NCBI RefSeq assembly: GCF_022259695.1 | Contig: NZ_CP092099.1 | Location: 1,224,471 to 1,288,470, forward strand | Direction: 5' to 3' | Source of the DNA: Flaviramulus sp. BrNp1-15 | Lineage (GTDB): Bacteria; Bacteroidota; Bacteroidia; Flavobacteriales; Flavobacteriaceae | DNA: 64,000 bases | In this document: positions 35,099 to 43,887 of the stretch, one piece after another | Position numbering within the stretch: the first letter of the stretch is position 1 | Layout: every line of letters starts with the position of its first letter | Translations under genes and position numbers: made by a program | The notes under the pieces: model-generated | Told to the model about the DNA's origin: nothing | What the model saw: the letters and a program-made list of their open reading frames with translations, nothing else | Database searches by the model: none

Positions 35099-35135
35099 GT
35101 TTAGAGCAAGCTGAAGAGAACCTGATCTGCTGCTC
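35099..35135 (+). pseudogene. Remnant of a second tRNA-Gly copy
   Basis: The segments TTTAGAGC, AAGCTGAA and GAACC..ATCT.C.GCTC follow the order of the intact tRNA's D-arm, anticodon 3' side and T-loop/acceptor end, with the middle parts deleted. It is then followed by a second hairpin terminator of the same design as the first. The best reading is a tandem tRNA duplication that has decayed. Confidence 0.6.
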
Positions 35136-35174
35136 AAAAAAAAGCTTCATCAAAAAACGATGAAGCTTTTTTTT
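35136..35174 (+). terminator. Second tRNA-type terminator (orphan)
   Basis: Stem AAAAGCTTCATC / GATGAAGCTTTT, loop of seven, then a T-run. Homologous in position and sequence to the terminator at 35019-35052; it follows the tRNA remnant. Confidence 0.75.
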
Positions 35175-35184
35175 AGTGTTTTTT

Positions 35185-35257
35185 GCGTGAGGGATTGGAG
35201 CAAGTTACCGTGTAACGCGCAAAGCCCGACACCAATTTAAAAATTGGTGACACGCCC
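35185..35257 (-). repeat. GGGCGT-type intergenic repeat, copy 1
   Basis: Read on the minus strand: GGGCGTG, a hairpin CACCAATTT/AAATTGGTG, GTCGGGCTTTGCGC, then CAATCCCTCACGC. The order GGGCGT - hairpin - TCnGGCTTTnC - CAATCC - ACG is shared with copies at 43556 and 49204. Length 73 bp here; the other copies carry an insertion. Confidence 0.65.
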
Positions 35258-35260
35258 AAA

Positions 35261-35968
35261 TTATTTTAAATGATTAAGTTCTGTTTCTGGTTCTAACTCA
35301 TAAGGTGTTTTATTATATTCAAAGATTCTTGCAGTTAAACTGCCTTTTAAAGTTATAGATTTATCTTTTACTTTTAACCAACTACCTTCGCGTAAACCTA
35401 CAACTGGATGTGTGTTAAATTTATGGAACTCTTTAATTCTGGTTTCTCGGGTTTCACCCATGTGCTTACTATTAGCATCTGGATCTAAGTAATGCGGATT
35501 TATATTAAAAGGAACCAAAGCCAAAGCATTAAAGCTTGGTGGGTACACAATGGGCATGTCGTTTGTGGTTTTAATAGTTAAACCACAAATATTACTACCT
35601 GCACTGGTGCCTAAATAAGGTGTGCTATTTTCTATAGCGGTTTTTAAGGCGTCTATTAAATTGTTTTTATAAAGTTGGCTAGTTAATACAAAAGTATTAC
35701 CGCCACCTGTAAAAATGGCTTCAGCATTTTTTACTGCTTCAGCAGGATTATCGAATTCATGGATGCCTTTTACTTTTTTGCCTATTTTAGAAAAAGCTTC
35801 ACTAGCCTTTTTTGTGTATTCATCATGTGTTATACCGCTTGGTCTTGCGTATGGAATGAACAAAATGGTATTAGTATTTTTAAAAAAAGCTTTTAAATCG
35901 TTTAATATATATTCTAAATAATCGCTTCCATGAACTGTTGAAGTGCTTGCAATTATAATGTTTTTCAT
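35261..35968 (-). CDS. pepE: Dipeptidase E (peptidase S51)
   Basis: 235 residues. Cytoplasmic serine dipeptidase specific for Asp-Xaa dipeptides. Nucleophile in YLGTSAGSNICG, preceded by the glutamine-amidotransferase-like loop AIFTGGGNTFVLTSQLY, and INPHYLDPDANSKHMGETRETRI containing the catalytic His region. Typical length. Single-gene unit. Confidence 0.93.
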   Translation of the reverse strand: MKNIIIASTSTVHGSDYLEYILNDLKAFFKNTNTILFIPYARPSGITHDEYTKKASEAFSKIGKKVKGIHEFDNPAEAVKNAEAIFTGGGNTFVLTSQLYKNNLIDALKTAIENSTPYLGTSAGSNICGLTIKTTNDMPIVYPPSFNALALVPFNINPHYLDPDANSKHMGETRETRIKEFHKFNTHPVVGLREGSWLKVKDKSITLKGSLTARIFEYNKTPYELEPETELNHLK

Positions 35969-36079
35969 AAAAACTGATGTTTATGTGTAAAGCTAATTAA
36001 AAATAAAATTTAGCAAAATTTTTAGTGTGTTTTACTTCATAATTTGGAATTAAAATGGTAATTTGAAGATAAAAATATC

Positions 36080-36880
36080 ATGAAAAAAATAATATTCTTT
36101 TTAGCTTTTATAACATCCTTAAATGCTGTCTCACAAAACGTAACTAGAATTGAAGTATCTGGAAAAATAATTGTTGAAGGCAATGATATTTCTGGAATAA
36201 CTATTTTTAACTCATCTTCTAATAAAGGAACAATTTCAGACGATAAAGGTGAATTTAAATTACAAGTTGCACTAAATGATATTATTGAAGTTAGCGCTTT
36301 ACAATATCAAAACCTAAAATTTCAAATAAATGAAGCTATTATCAAATCTAAAAAATTGAAGCTTTTTTTAATTGAAGAAATTAACCAGTTAGACGAAATT
36401 ATTGTTTTTAATAACGAGTTAACAGGGAATCTTAATACAGATATAGAAACCACACAACCTTTTAAGCCTAAATTAGATGCTTTATATTTTGGAGTTAAAC
36501 ATAGTAGTGAATATGATTTTGAACAAGATTATAGGTCTGAAGTACAAAACATGGCTGTAAATGATCAACAACCCACTATGGTTAATGGTCTTAATATAGT
36601 TAATGTTGTAGACCAATTATTACTTCCGCTATTTAGGTCTGAGGTTAAGAATAAGAAAAAAGCTAGCATTCCTGAAGTACCTGCAGAGGCAATTAAGTAT
36701 TATTTTGGATCTGAGTTTTTAGTTGATAATTTTAATATTCCAGAACATCGCGTAGGAGAGTTTATAAGATTTGTTGAAAGTAACGATTTTGATTATGACT
36801 TACTTAACTACGGAAATGAGATGGAATTTCTCGAACTTCTTAATACAAAAAGCAAAGCCTTTTTAAATTCCAAAAAGTAA
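36080..36880 (+). CDS. Exported protein with carboxypeptidase-like regulatory domain, paralogue 1
   Basis: 266 residues. Signal peptide (KKIIFFLAFITSLNAVSQ), then a CarboxypepD-regulatory-like beta sandwich (VSGKIIVEGNDISGITIFN..GTISDDKGEFKLQVALNDIIEVSALQYQ). A linker with LDEIIVFNNELTGNLNTDIE follows, and a helical C-terminal part (YYFGSEFLVDNFNIPEHRVGEFIRFVESN). Role unknown, probably outer-membrane associated. First of three tandem paralogues. Confidence 0.82.
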   Translation: MKKIIFFLAFITSLNAVSQNVTRIEVSGKIIVEGNDISGITIFNSSSNKGTISDDKGEFKLQVALNDIIEVSALQYQNLKFQINEAIIKSKKLKLFLIEEINQLDEIIVFNNELTGNLNTDIETTQPFKPKLDALYFGVKHSSEYDFEQDYRSEVQNMAVNDQQPTMVNGLNIVNVVDQLLLPLFRSEVKNKKKASIPEVPAEAIKYYFGSEFLVDNFNIPEHRVGEFIRFVESNDFDYDLLNYGNEMEFLELLNTKSKAFLNSKK

Positions 36881-36970
36881 AAACTTACTATGTTTTAACA
36901 AAAGATTAGAAGCTATTTACGTTTTCTTTAAGATAAGAAATACGTTCTTTATGCTTTTAATTATAATAAT

Positions 36971-37777
36971 TTGAAACTAGCTTTACCTTATTTCATTTTA
37001 ATTTTATTGCCTTCTATAATTAATGGTCAATCTGTTAATAGAGTAGAAGTTAACGGGTTTATTTTGTCTAAAACAAACGATATTGAAGCGGTTACAGTTT
37101 TTAATAAATCGTCAAATAGAGGAGTTATTACTAATGAAAAAGGGGAATTTAAAATTAGAGTAGCAGAGCATGATATTATTGAAATTTCTGCGTTACAATT
37201 TCAAACGGTTACCTTAACAATAGATGTTGATGTTATAAAAACAAAACAACTAAAAATTCAACTGGTAGAGCAAGTCAATCAGCTAGATGCTGTAATGCTT
37301 TCATCTGGTCTTACAGGAAATATTGAAACAGATATAGACAATGTTAAAATGATTAAGATTAAACCCATTGAGTTGGGCAATATGGATGCCTTCTCAATGT
37401 CTGAAGACAAAATATTTGACAACAACGTTATTCAAGATCACTTAACATCAACCATAAATCCAGATGCTCGAAACTATTTACCCGATTTGGTTAAAATTTT
37501 CGATTTGTTCAAATCTAAAAATAAACCTAGAAAACCAAAGAACGAAAATTTATTAGCTGATATAGAATTACCTAAGGATTTATTAAGTGTTTACACACAA
37601 AAAGATATTAGTGAAGTATTTAATATTCCAATTAATAATGTTGAAGCTTTTGTAAGGTATGTTGAAAATGAAGGAATAAAACCAGAACTTCTTGAGCCCG
37701 AAAACGAAATGCAGCTTATTGAGTTTTTGATAAAGCAAAGCGAAATATTTTTAAAACTCAATCATGTTAAGAATTAA
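36971..37777 (+). CDS. Exported protein with carboxypeptidase-like regulatory domain, paralogue 2
   Basis: 268 residues, same architecture as the genes on both sides (signal peptide KLALPYFILILLPSIINGQ; VTVFNKSSNRGVITNEKGEFKIRV; VNQLDAVMLSSGLTGNIETDID; FNIPINNVEAFVRYVENEG). The start is a TTG at 36971, as no ATG lies in front of the signal peptide. It overlaps paralogue 3 by 14 bases, so the two are translated together. Function unknown. Confidence 0.8.
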   Translation: MKLALPYFILILLPSIINGQSVNRVEVNGFILSKTNDIEAVTVFNKSSNRGVITNEKGEFKIRVAEHDIIEISALQFQTVTLTIDVDVIKTKQLKIQLVEQVNQLDAVMLSSGLTGNIETDIDNVKMIKIKPIELGNMDAFSMSEDKIFDNNVIQDHLTSTINPDARNYLPDLVKIFDLFKSKNKPRKPKNENLLADIELPKDLLSVYTQKDISEVFNIPINNVEAFVRYVENEGIKPELLEPENEMQLIEFLIKQSEIFLKLNHVKN

Positions 37778-38564
37778 GGGCTTTATAACATTAATTGTAT
37801 TAATATGTTTTCAAACAATGAGTTCTCAAAATGTAGAAATACAAGGAAGAGTTAAAAGTAATACTGATATTGAAAATATTCATGTTATTAATAAAACAGC
37901 ACAAGTTTTTACAATAACTAATAAAGCAGGGCATTTTAGCATTACAGCAAAAGAGCATGATACTTTGGTGTTTTCATCAGTGCAGCATCAATCAAAAGAA
38001 ATTATAATTACAAAAGATATTATTTTAGATAAAGCCATTTTTGTAACATTAGTAGAGCAGATAAATGAATTAGATGAAGTGCTGGTTGGCAAGGTGTTAA
38101 CAGGAGATTTAATGTCTGATATTAAAAATACAGAAGGAAATCCACCAATAAACTTTTACGATGTTGGAATACCTGGATATAAAGGAAAACCGGCAACACA
38201 AAGTGAAAGGCGACTACATGAAGCGGGAGAATTTAAACCTCAAATGCTTTTAGGACTTCTAGGTGGAGGGTTACCATTAAATCCAATTTTAAATGGTATT
38301 TCAGGTAGAACAAAAATGCTAAAAAACAGAGTTGAATTAGAAACAAGGGAGGAGTTAATGCAAAGCATAAAAGCAAGATTGTCAAAAGATTTTTTTGCTT
38401 CAAATCCTTTAGATGAGGATTTAAAAACGGACTTTTTTTATTTCTGTGCAGATGATGAAAACTTTATAAAACATTGTAAAAACCAAAACGATTTTAAAAT
38501 TTTAAATTTCCTAAGAATGAAATATAGACAATATTTAGAAAATACGAACCAAACTAAAAACTAA
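37764..38564 (+). CDS. Exported protein with carboxypeptidase-like regulatory domain, paralogue 3
   Basis: 266 residues; signal peptide ending MSSQ, regulatory domain (IQGRVKSNTDIENIHVINKTAQVFTITNKAGHF), then INELDEVLVGKVLTGDLMSDI. The C-terminal half is more diverged than in paralogues 1 and 2, with a Gly/Leu-rich segment (LLGLLGGGLPLNPILNGISGR). Followed by the DUF6702 gene after 63 bases. Confidence 0.8.
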   Translation: MLRIKGFITLIVLICFQTMSSQNVEIQGRVKSNTDIENIHVINKTAQVFTITNKAGHFSITAKEHDTLVFSSVQHQSKEIIITKDIILDKAIFVTLVEQINELDEVLVGKVLTGDLMSDIKNTEGNPPINFYDVGIPGYKGKPATQSERRLHEAGEFKPQMLLGLLGGGLPLNPILNGISGRTKMLKNRVELETREELMQSIKARLSKDFFASNPLDEDLKTDFFYFCADDENFIKHCKNQNDFKILNFLRMKYRQYLENTNQTKN

Positions 38565-38627
38565 TATAAATTTGGAATGCTTTTTGAATTAACTAAATAG
38601 TTATTTTAGCAAACACAAAATAAATTT

Positions 38628-39131
38628 ATGCAACCTTTAAAATATCTGATATTAACTTTTATTATACCACTTTTTGCATTTACTTCTATGCACAAATATT
38701 ATATTAGTGTTACACAAATAAATCACATAAAAGAAAAGCAATCGGTACAAATAACTTCCAGAATTTTTATTGATGATTTTGAAAATGCATTGAGAAAAAG
38801 ATATGATGAAAGCATAACTTTAGCTGGAAAAGATGAGCCCAAAATAGTAGACGATTACATTGAAAAATATTTAAAAGAAACCCTTGTAATTAAAATTAAC
38901 AACCAAAACACAACACCTGTTTTTATTGGAAAAGAATATGAAGGCGATATTGTACGTTGTTATATTGAAATTGAACATGTTGAAAGTATACAAGGTTTAG
39001 AAGTTTCAAATAGAATTTTATTCGATGTGTTTGAGGATCAGCAAAATATTGTCAAAACTAAAATCAATTCCAAACAGAAAAGCTTTATTCTTACTTTAGA
39101 AAATAGCAAAGGCGTGTTAAATTTTAATTAA
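38628..39131 (+). CDS. DUF6702-like exported protein
   Basis: 167 residues. Signal peptide to about residue 20 (LIPLFAFTSMHKYY). The remainder is a beta-rich domain (VTQINHIKEKQSVQITSRIFIDDFENALRKRY; IEIEHVESIQGLEVSNRILFDVFEDQQNIV). This matches my memory of DUF6702, a periplasmic family usually found just upstream of an M1-type peptidase in Flavobacteriaceae, as here. Function not known. Confidence 0.78.
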   Translation: MQPLKYLILTFIIPLFAFTSMHKYYISVTQINHIKEKQSVQITSRIFIDDFENALRKRYDESITLAGKDEPKIVDDYIEKYLKETLVIKINNQNTTPVFIGKEYEGDIVRCYIEIEHVESIQGLEVSNRILFDVFEDQQNIVKTKINSKQKSFILTLENSKGVLNFN

Positions 39132-39242
39132 AAAAAACACGTAAACCTTAAAAATTTATTAATTTCGAGCGTTTTTGGTTGTAAAAATTAACGTTTTATA
39201 GCTAAAACTTTAAATCTTCTAAATAAAAATCAAAAAACGAAA

Positions 39243-41501
39243 ATGAAAAAACTCACGTATTTTATCTTATCAATTGTTTTTGTTTCTACAAGTGTATTTG
39301 CTCAAGAACAACAAAACACAAAACCTCAAGGTCATACAGATCAAAATAAATTTAGGCAAATGAAGGATGTTTTGGCTACGCCTAACGAAACCAGAACAGC
39401 ATCAGGAGCTCCTGGACATGCATATACACAACAAAAAGTTGATTATGTTATGGATATTCGTTTAGACGAAAACAAAAGCCAGCTTTTTGGTGATGAAAAG
39501 ATAACGTATCATAACAATTCAAAAGATTATTTAGAATATTTATGGGTTCAGTTAGACCAAAATATGAGAGCAAGAGATTCAAAAACACCAGATATTAATT
39601 CTGAGAGTTTTAATGCAGCTTTTAATGGTCCGCAATCTTTCACAAGAACAAATTTAAAAAAGCGTTTTGATGGTGGTTTTAATATAGAGTATGTTAAAAA
39701 TGATGATGGTTCAGATTTACCATTTATGATAAACCAAACCATGATGCGTATAAACTTACCAAAACCATTAGCACCAGGCGAAGTTTTTAAATTTCAAATA
39801 AAATGGTGGTATAATATAAATAACCATATAGAAGATGGAGGACGATCTGGTTTCGAAGCCTTTCCTGATGGAAATAATACTTATGTAATTGCACAATTCT
39901 ACCCAAGACTTTGTGTGTATGATAATGTTGAAGGTTGGCAGAATATGCAATTCTGGGGCAGAAGTGAATTTGCTTTAGAGTTTGGAGATTTTGATGTTAA
40001 ATTAACCGTTCCTTCAGATCATATATTAGAAGCAACAGGTGTTTTACAAAACCCAAAGGATGTAATGACCAAAGAACAACTTAAGCGTTTTGATGAAGCA
40101 AAAAAATCGTTTAAAGACCCTGTGTTTATTGTAACTCAAGAAGAAGCTGAGGCTGCCGAAAAGCTAAGAAGCACAAAAGAGAAAACATGGCATTTTAAAG
40201 CCAACAATGTAAGAGATTATGCTTTTGCTACATCAAGAAAATTTATTTGGGATGCTATGGGTGTAGATATTAATGGAAAAACTGTAATGGCTATTTCTTT
40301 GTATTCTAAAGAAGGAAATCCGTTGTGGGAAGAGCACTCAACACGAGTTGTAGCTAACACTTTAGAAGAATATTCTAAGCTTACTTTTGATTATCCGTAC
40401 AATAAAGCGGTATCTGTTCACGCACAAATGGGTATGGAGTATCCTATGATTTGTTTTAATTTTGGACGTCCAAATCCTGATGGAACATATTCAGAAAGAC
40501 TTAAACGAGGAATGATTGGTGTAATCACGCATGAGGTAGGACATAACTTCTTTCCAATGATTGTAAATAGTGATGAGCGTCAATGGACATGGATGGACGA
40601 AGGTTTAAACTCTTTTGTTGAAACATTAGCGGAGTTAGATTACGATCCTAACTTTATTACAGGAAACCTGCCAAAGGATATTGTGCCTTATATGGGAGGC
40701 GACCAAAGCAATATTTCGCCTATAATGTCTCAAGGCGATTATGTATATCAATTTGGTCCAAACGCATACACTAAACCTGCTGCTGGTTTATATATGTTAA
40801 GACAAACTATTATGGGGCCAGAATTATTTGATTACGCTTTTAGAACCTATTCTCAGCGTTGGATGTTTAAACACCCAACACCTGCAGATTTCTTTAGAAC
40901 AATGGAAGATGCATCAGCAATGGATTTAGATTGGTTCTGGAGAGGTTGGTTCTATACTACAGATTATACAGATATTGGGGTTAAAGAAGTTAAGCAATAC
41001 TATTTAACAGATAAGCCAACAGATAAAGCTCTAAAACAAGCAGAGCGTTACAACATGAACCTTGATGAATTTAAAGATAAATTGGTGTATTATGCTGAAG
41101 CAGAAGATGGCGTTATACCAGCAAATGCTAAAAAGATTACAGATTTTGAGTTTTTAAATAATCATTTAGAAAGTTTATCTGAAGAAGAAAAATCAAGATT
41201 AAATGAAATGCCTAATTATTTTTACGAAGTTACTTTTGAAAAACCAGGTGGATTAGTAATGCCTATAATTTTAGAACTAACTTATGAAGACGGTACTAAA
41301 GAAAGAAAAACATATCCAGCGCAAATATGGCGTTATAATGAGCATGAAGTTAAAAAGGTGTTTAGAACAGGAAAAGCTATTACAAATATAGTTGTAGACC
41401 CAGATTTAGAAACTGCCGATGTAGATACGTCTAATAACTCATGGCCAAAAGAAGTATCAGAAAATAAATTCGATCAGTTTAAAGAAAAAGTAAAAGGATA
41501 A
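39243..41501 (+). CDS. M1-family metallopeptidase, exported
   Basis: 752 residues. Signal peptide (KKLTYFILSIVFVSTSVFAQ). An N-terminal beta saddle (~60-280) precedes a gluzincin catalytic domain with zinc ligands His430, His434 in THEVGHNFFPM and Glu in WTWMDEGLNSFVE. The substrate-binding loop before it (HAQMGMEYPMICF) replaces the canonical GAMEN with MGMEY. A C-terminal beta domain ends the protein. Probably a periplasmic or surface aminopeptidase for peptide feeding. Confidence 0.92.
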   Translation: MKKLTYFILSIVFVSTSVFAQEQQNTKPQGHTDQNKFRQMKDVLATPNETRTASGAPGHAYTQQKVDYVMDIRLDENKSQLFGDEKITYHNNSKDYLEYLWVQLDQNMRARDSKTPDINSESFNAAFNGPQSFTRTNLKKRFDGGFNIEYVKNDDGSDLPFMINQTMMRINLPKPLAPGEVFKFQIKWWYNINNHIEDGGRSGFEAFPDGNNTYVIAQFYPRLCVYDNVEGWQNMQFWGRSEFALEFGDFDVKLTVPSDHILEATGVLQNPKDVMTKEQLKRFDEAKKSFKDPVFIVTQEEAEAAEKLRSTKEKTWHFKANNVRDYAFATSRKFIWDAMGVDINGKTVMAISLYSKEGNPLWEEHSTRVVANTLEEYSKLTFDYPYNKAVSVHAQMGMEYPMICFNFGRPNPDGTYSERLKRGMIGVITHEVGHNFFPMIVNSDERQWTWMDEGLNSFVETLAELDYDPNFITGNLPKDIVPYMGGDQSNISPIMSQGDYVYQFGPNAYTKPAAGLYMLRQTIMGPELFDYAFRTYSQRWMFKHPTPADFFRTMEDASAMDLDWFWRGWFYTTDYTDIGVKEVKQYYLTDKPTDKALKQAERYNMNLDEFKDKLVYYAEAEDGVIPANAKKITDFEFLNNHLESLSEEEKSRLNEMPNYFYEVTFEKPGGLVMPIILELTYEDGTKERKTYPAQIWRYNEHEVKKVFRTGKAITNIVVDPDLETADVDTSNNSWPKEVSENKFDQFKEKVKG

Positions 41502-41520
41502 TAAAATATTTTCTAATTAA

Positions 41521-41549
41521 AGAGCCGATTTTTATAATCGGCTTTTTTT
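41521..41549 (+). terminator. Terminator after the M1 peptidase gene
   Basis: Stem AGCCGATT / AATCGGCT, loop TTTAT, followed by seven T. Confidence 0.88.
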
Positions 41550-41569
41550 ATTCTAACAAAACAACTCAC

Positions 41570-41577
41570 TATATTTG
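41570..41577 (+). promoter_or_regulatory. -7 box directly before tatA
   Basis: TATATTTG (TAnnTTTG) ends four bases before the tatA ATG at 41582, so transcription would start at or next to the start codon (leaderless mRNA). No -33 TTG at the ideal distance. Confidence 0.5.
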
Positions 41578-41581
41578 CACT

Positions 41582-41869
41582 ATGATTCAGCATACTACAT
41601 TTTTATTCATTAGTGGTGGCGAAATAGCTTTTATACTATTTATAGCTATTATGGTTTTTGGCGCCGATAAATTACCCGAAATCGCAAGAGGTTTGGGTAA
41701 AGGTATGCGTACACTTAAAGATGCTACAAACGATATTAAGCACGAAATAACAAAAACAGCAGAAAAAAATGGTATTGATACCAGCATTACTTCTGATGTA
41801 AAAAAAGAACTAGATAAAGTAAAAGACGATATAGAAGATTTTACCGGTTCTGTTAAGCGAAAATTATAG
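41582..41869 (+). CDS. tatA: Twin-arginine translocase subunit TatA/TatE family
   Basis: 95 residues: one N-terminal membrane helix (GGEIAFILFIAIMVFG), a hinge with the conserved FG-D-K-LPEIARGLGKGMR, an amphipathic helix and a charged C-terminal tail. The size and FGADKLPE hinge fit TatA rather than TatB. It would multimerise to pass folded proteins with twin-arginine signals. tatC is not in the window. Confidence 0.92.
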   Translation: MIQHTTFLFISGGEIAFILFIAIMVFGADKLPEIARGLGKGMRTLKDATNDIKHEITKTAEKNGIDTSITSDVKKELDKVKDDIEDFTGSVKRKL

Positions 41870-41978
41870 TCTTCGTAATTTTTGGCATAACATTTTGATA
41901 ATTTCTTATTTTTAAGTTTAAAAAATTGTGATTTATTTAATATATTGACTGGGTATTAACCATCTAAAAATTTATTAA

Positions 41979-43499
41979 ATGAAACACATTCGATTACGAT
42001 TATTATTAATGGTAGCATTAGTAATAGCATCTTGTTCAAAAGATGAAAGCATTCCAAACATTGATAATCAACAACAAACTGACGAAATTCAACAAAAAGA
42101 ACCCCTTAACGCATCAGAGATTAACCAAAAAATTAATTCAGTATTAAACGAAAAAAATGACTTTAATTGGTCAGATGTCGATGAGCACACTTTATGGAGT
42201 GCTGTTTTAAAAGGTGATAGCATTCTCACCATTGGCTATGGTGAAGAAGGCGAGAGTTTTAGTGAAAACAAATCAGAAAAGCTTATTGCCACAAAAAACA
42301 ACATCATTAAAATAGTTGAAGAAACCGAAAATTACAAAACAGGAAAAGAAACCCTTGTTGAGCATGAAATTATAAACGTAATTGATGTTAAAGTAGAAAA
42401 CCTTAATACTATTTTAAAGCTTAAAAAAATTGATGGTGTTCGTTACATGGAACCTAACGGGTATAATCAATATACAGCACCACAAGTAAATTATTTAAAA
42501 TCTAGCTCAGGTTGTAGTAAGGACGGAGAATCAATCAATTCTGCTCATTACACAACTGTATCACCAAATAATGCGCAAGTATCATGGCATTTTTATGAGC
42601 ATAATATTCCTCAAGCGTGGAATTACAGTACAGGTTCTGGTGTAACCGTAGGTTTAATAGACACTGGAGTGTCACAATCTCAATCGTTATTAAACCAAAA
42701 GGGGTTTAACGATGGTGTTTCTAATGGGAGAACCGTTCAAAAATATGGCACTTTTATAGACTCATCTTGGTGGTGGAGCAGTAACTATGATGGACCACAT
42801 GATAAATGCGGACATGGAACAGCAATGGCATCAACAATAGCAGCACCAAGAAACGATAATGGTATGCCAGTAGGTGTAGCATATAATTCTAATTTAGTAG
42901 CTTACAGAGCTACTGAAGATGTGGTTTTAAACGACTACCACGAACGAAAAGGCGTATCTGATGCATTAACCCAATTAGGAAACAGAAGTGATGTTAAAAT
43001 TATTTCTATGTCTATTGGTTATATGTGGTCTATTGGTAATATTAAAGATGCAGTAAAATATGCTAATAGTAAAGGGAAATTAATTTTCGCAGCTGGAGGT
43101 ACTTCAACTAATTTTACTAATTGGTATGGTGTTATTTTTCCGGCTACCATGAGTGAAACTGTTGCAGTTACAGGAATTACAGATGGTGCCTATTACGAAA
43201 CCTGTGGCACTTGCCATGAGGGAGATAAAATTGATTTTACCATTATTATGGAAGGAGATAATAATACAAGTAAAGCGCCACCGGTTTTAGGATTTTATAA
43301 TAATGAGAGACGTTACACAGGAGGTTCGTCTGTAGCAACAGCAACAACTGCCGGTATAGCGGCTCTAGTTTGGGCTAAACATCCAAATTGGTCTAAAAGT
43401 CAGGTTTTAGATAAACTAAAGCAGTCTTCACATTTATATCCAAACAAACACTCGAGTTTTGGATACGGAATAATAGATGCATTAGCAGCTGTACAATAA
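41979..43499 (+). CDS. S8 family serine peptidase (subtilase), lipoprotein
   Basis: 506 residues. Lipobox LVIASCSKD. A ~170-residue pro-region precedes the subtilisin domain. Catalytic triad: Asp228 in VGLIDTGVSQ, His279 in CGHGTAMAS, Ser451 in GGSSVATATTAG. An oxyanion Asn-type position (FAAGGTST) has Gly/Gly-Thr where Asn is usual, which should be checked. C-terminal ILDKLK-type helix end is typical. Surface or periplasmic protease. Confidence 0.92.
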   Translation: MKHIRLRLLLMVALVIASCSKDESIPNIDNQQQTDEIQQKEPLNASEINQKINSVLNEKNDFNWSDVDEHTLWSAVLKGDSILTIGYGEEGESFSENKSEKLIATKNNIIKIVEETENYKTGKETLVEHEIINVIDVKVENLNTILKLKKIDGVRYMEPNGYNQYTAPQVNYLKSSSGCSKDGESINSAHYTTVSPNNAQVSWHFYEHNIPQAWNYSTGSGVTVGLIDTGVSQSQSLLNQKGFNDGVSNGRTVQKYGTFIDSSWWWSSNYDGPHDKCGHGTAMASTIAAPRNDNGMPVGVAYNSNLVAYRATEDVVLNDYHERKGVSDALTQLGNRSDVKIISMSIGYMWSIGNIKDAVKYANSKGKLIFAAGGTSTNFTNWYGVIFPATMSETVAVTGITDGAYYETCGTCHEGDKIDFTIIMEGDNNTSKAPPVLGFYNNERRYTGGSSVATATTAGIAALVWAKHPNWSKSQVLDKLKQSSHLYPNKHSSFGYGIIDALAAVQ

Positions 43500-43514
43500 C
43501 AGTTTTTATATAAA

Positions 43515-43553
43515 TTAAAAGCCTCTTTGTTTTTTTTGAAGAGGCTTTTTTAT
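43515..43553 (+). terminator. Terminator after the S8 peptidase gene
   Basis: Stem AAAAGCCTCTT / AAGAGGCTTTT around a T-rich loop, ending in a T-run. Confidence 0.85.
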
Positions 43554-43555
43554 TT

Positions 43556-43717
43556 GGGCGTTCCCACGTAAAACGTGGTCAGGCTTTCCGCTATATCTTT
43601 CTTGTGCTGAACTTGTTTCAGTATCTCATCAAGTGTTTTCTTTATATTTTATAATGAGTTTTAAAACAAACTATCTTCTTGAGCACAAAAAAGGATGCCG
43701 CTTCAATCCTTAACGTG
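43556..43717 (+). repeat. GGGCGT-type intergenic repeat, copy 2
   Basis: Starts GGGCGTT, hairpin CCACG/CGTGG, TCAGGCTTTCCGC, and ends CAATCCTTAACG. The middle holds a TGCTGAAC..GTTTCAG segment also present in copy 3 and, on its own, at 50211-50237. Same layout as copies at 35185 and 49204. Confidence 0.65.
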
Positions 43718-43764
43718 AAACGAAATGCTCAACTTAAAATTAAATTAAAGGTAAAATTTTGAAG

Positions 43765-43775
43765 GTTCGTTTAAC
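43765..43775 (-). repeat. Right recipient half-site (locus 43.8-46.1 kb)
   Basis: The minus strand reads GTTAAACGAAC, identical to 56986-56976 at the other single-cassette locus, followed in both by a similar TT..AAAAT.TTAC tail. Near-inverse partner at 46094-46106. Confidence 0.6.
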
Positions 43776-43887
43776 TTGTTCGTGTATTACTAGTAGCGAA
43801 TTTTGGAACGCTAACTTTTTGGTTTGGTAAAGACCTCTGTTTATATGTTTGTTGTTCCTGTTTAGTACTTCAACCACTATTATTTCT

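Larger units (their letters stand above)
43500..43887. other. Gene-free stretch with terminator, repeat and recipient half-site
   Basis: The 388 bases between the S8 gene and the minus-strand esterase hold a terminator (43515-43553), a GGGCGT-type repeat (43556-43717), the half-site GTTCGTTTAAC (43765-43775) and a weakly structured stretch up to the esterase stop. I see no ORF worth reporting. Confidence 0.7.

Noticed and set aside
34894-35260. Genomic island at tRNA-Gly
   Set aside because: Only a decayed tRNA piece, a terminator and a small repeat follow; no integrase or foreign genes.
43500-43760. Riboswitch or small RNA
   Set aside because: The structure is explained by a terminator and a dispersed repeat; no known riboswitch core recognised.
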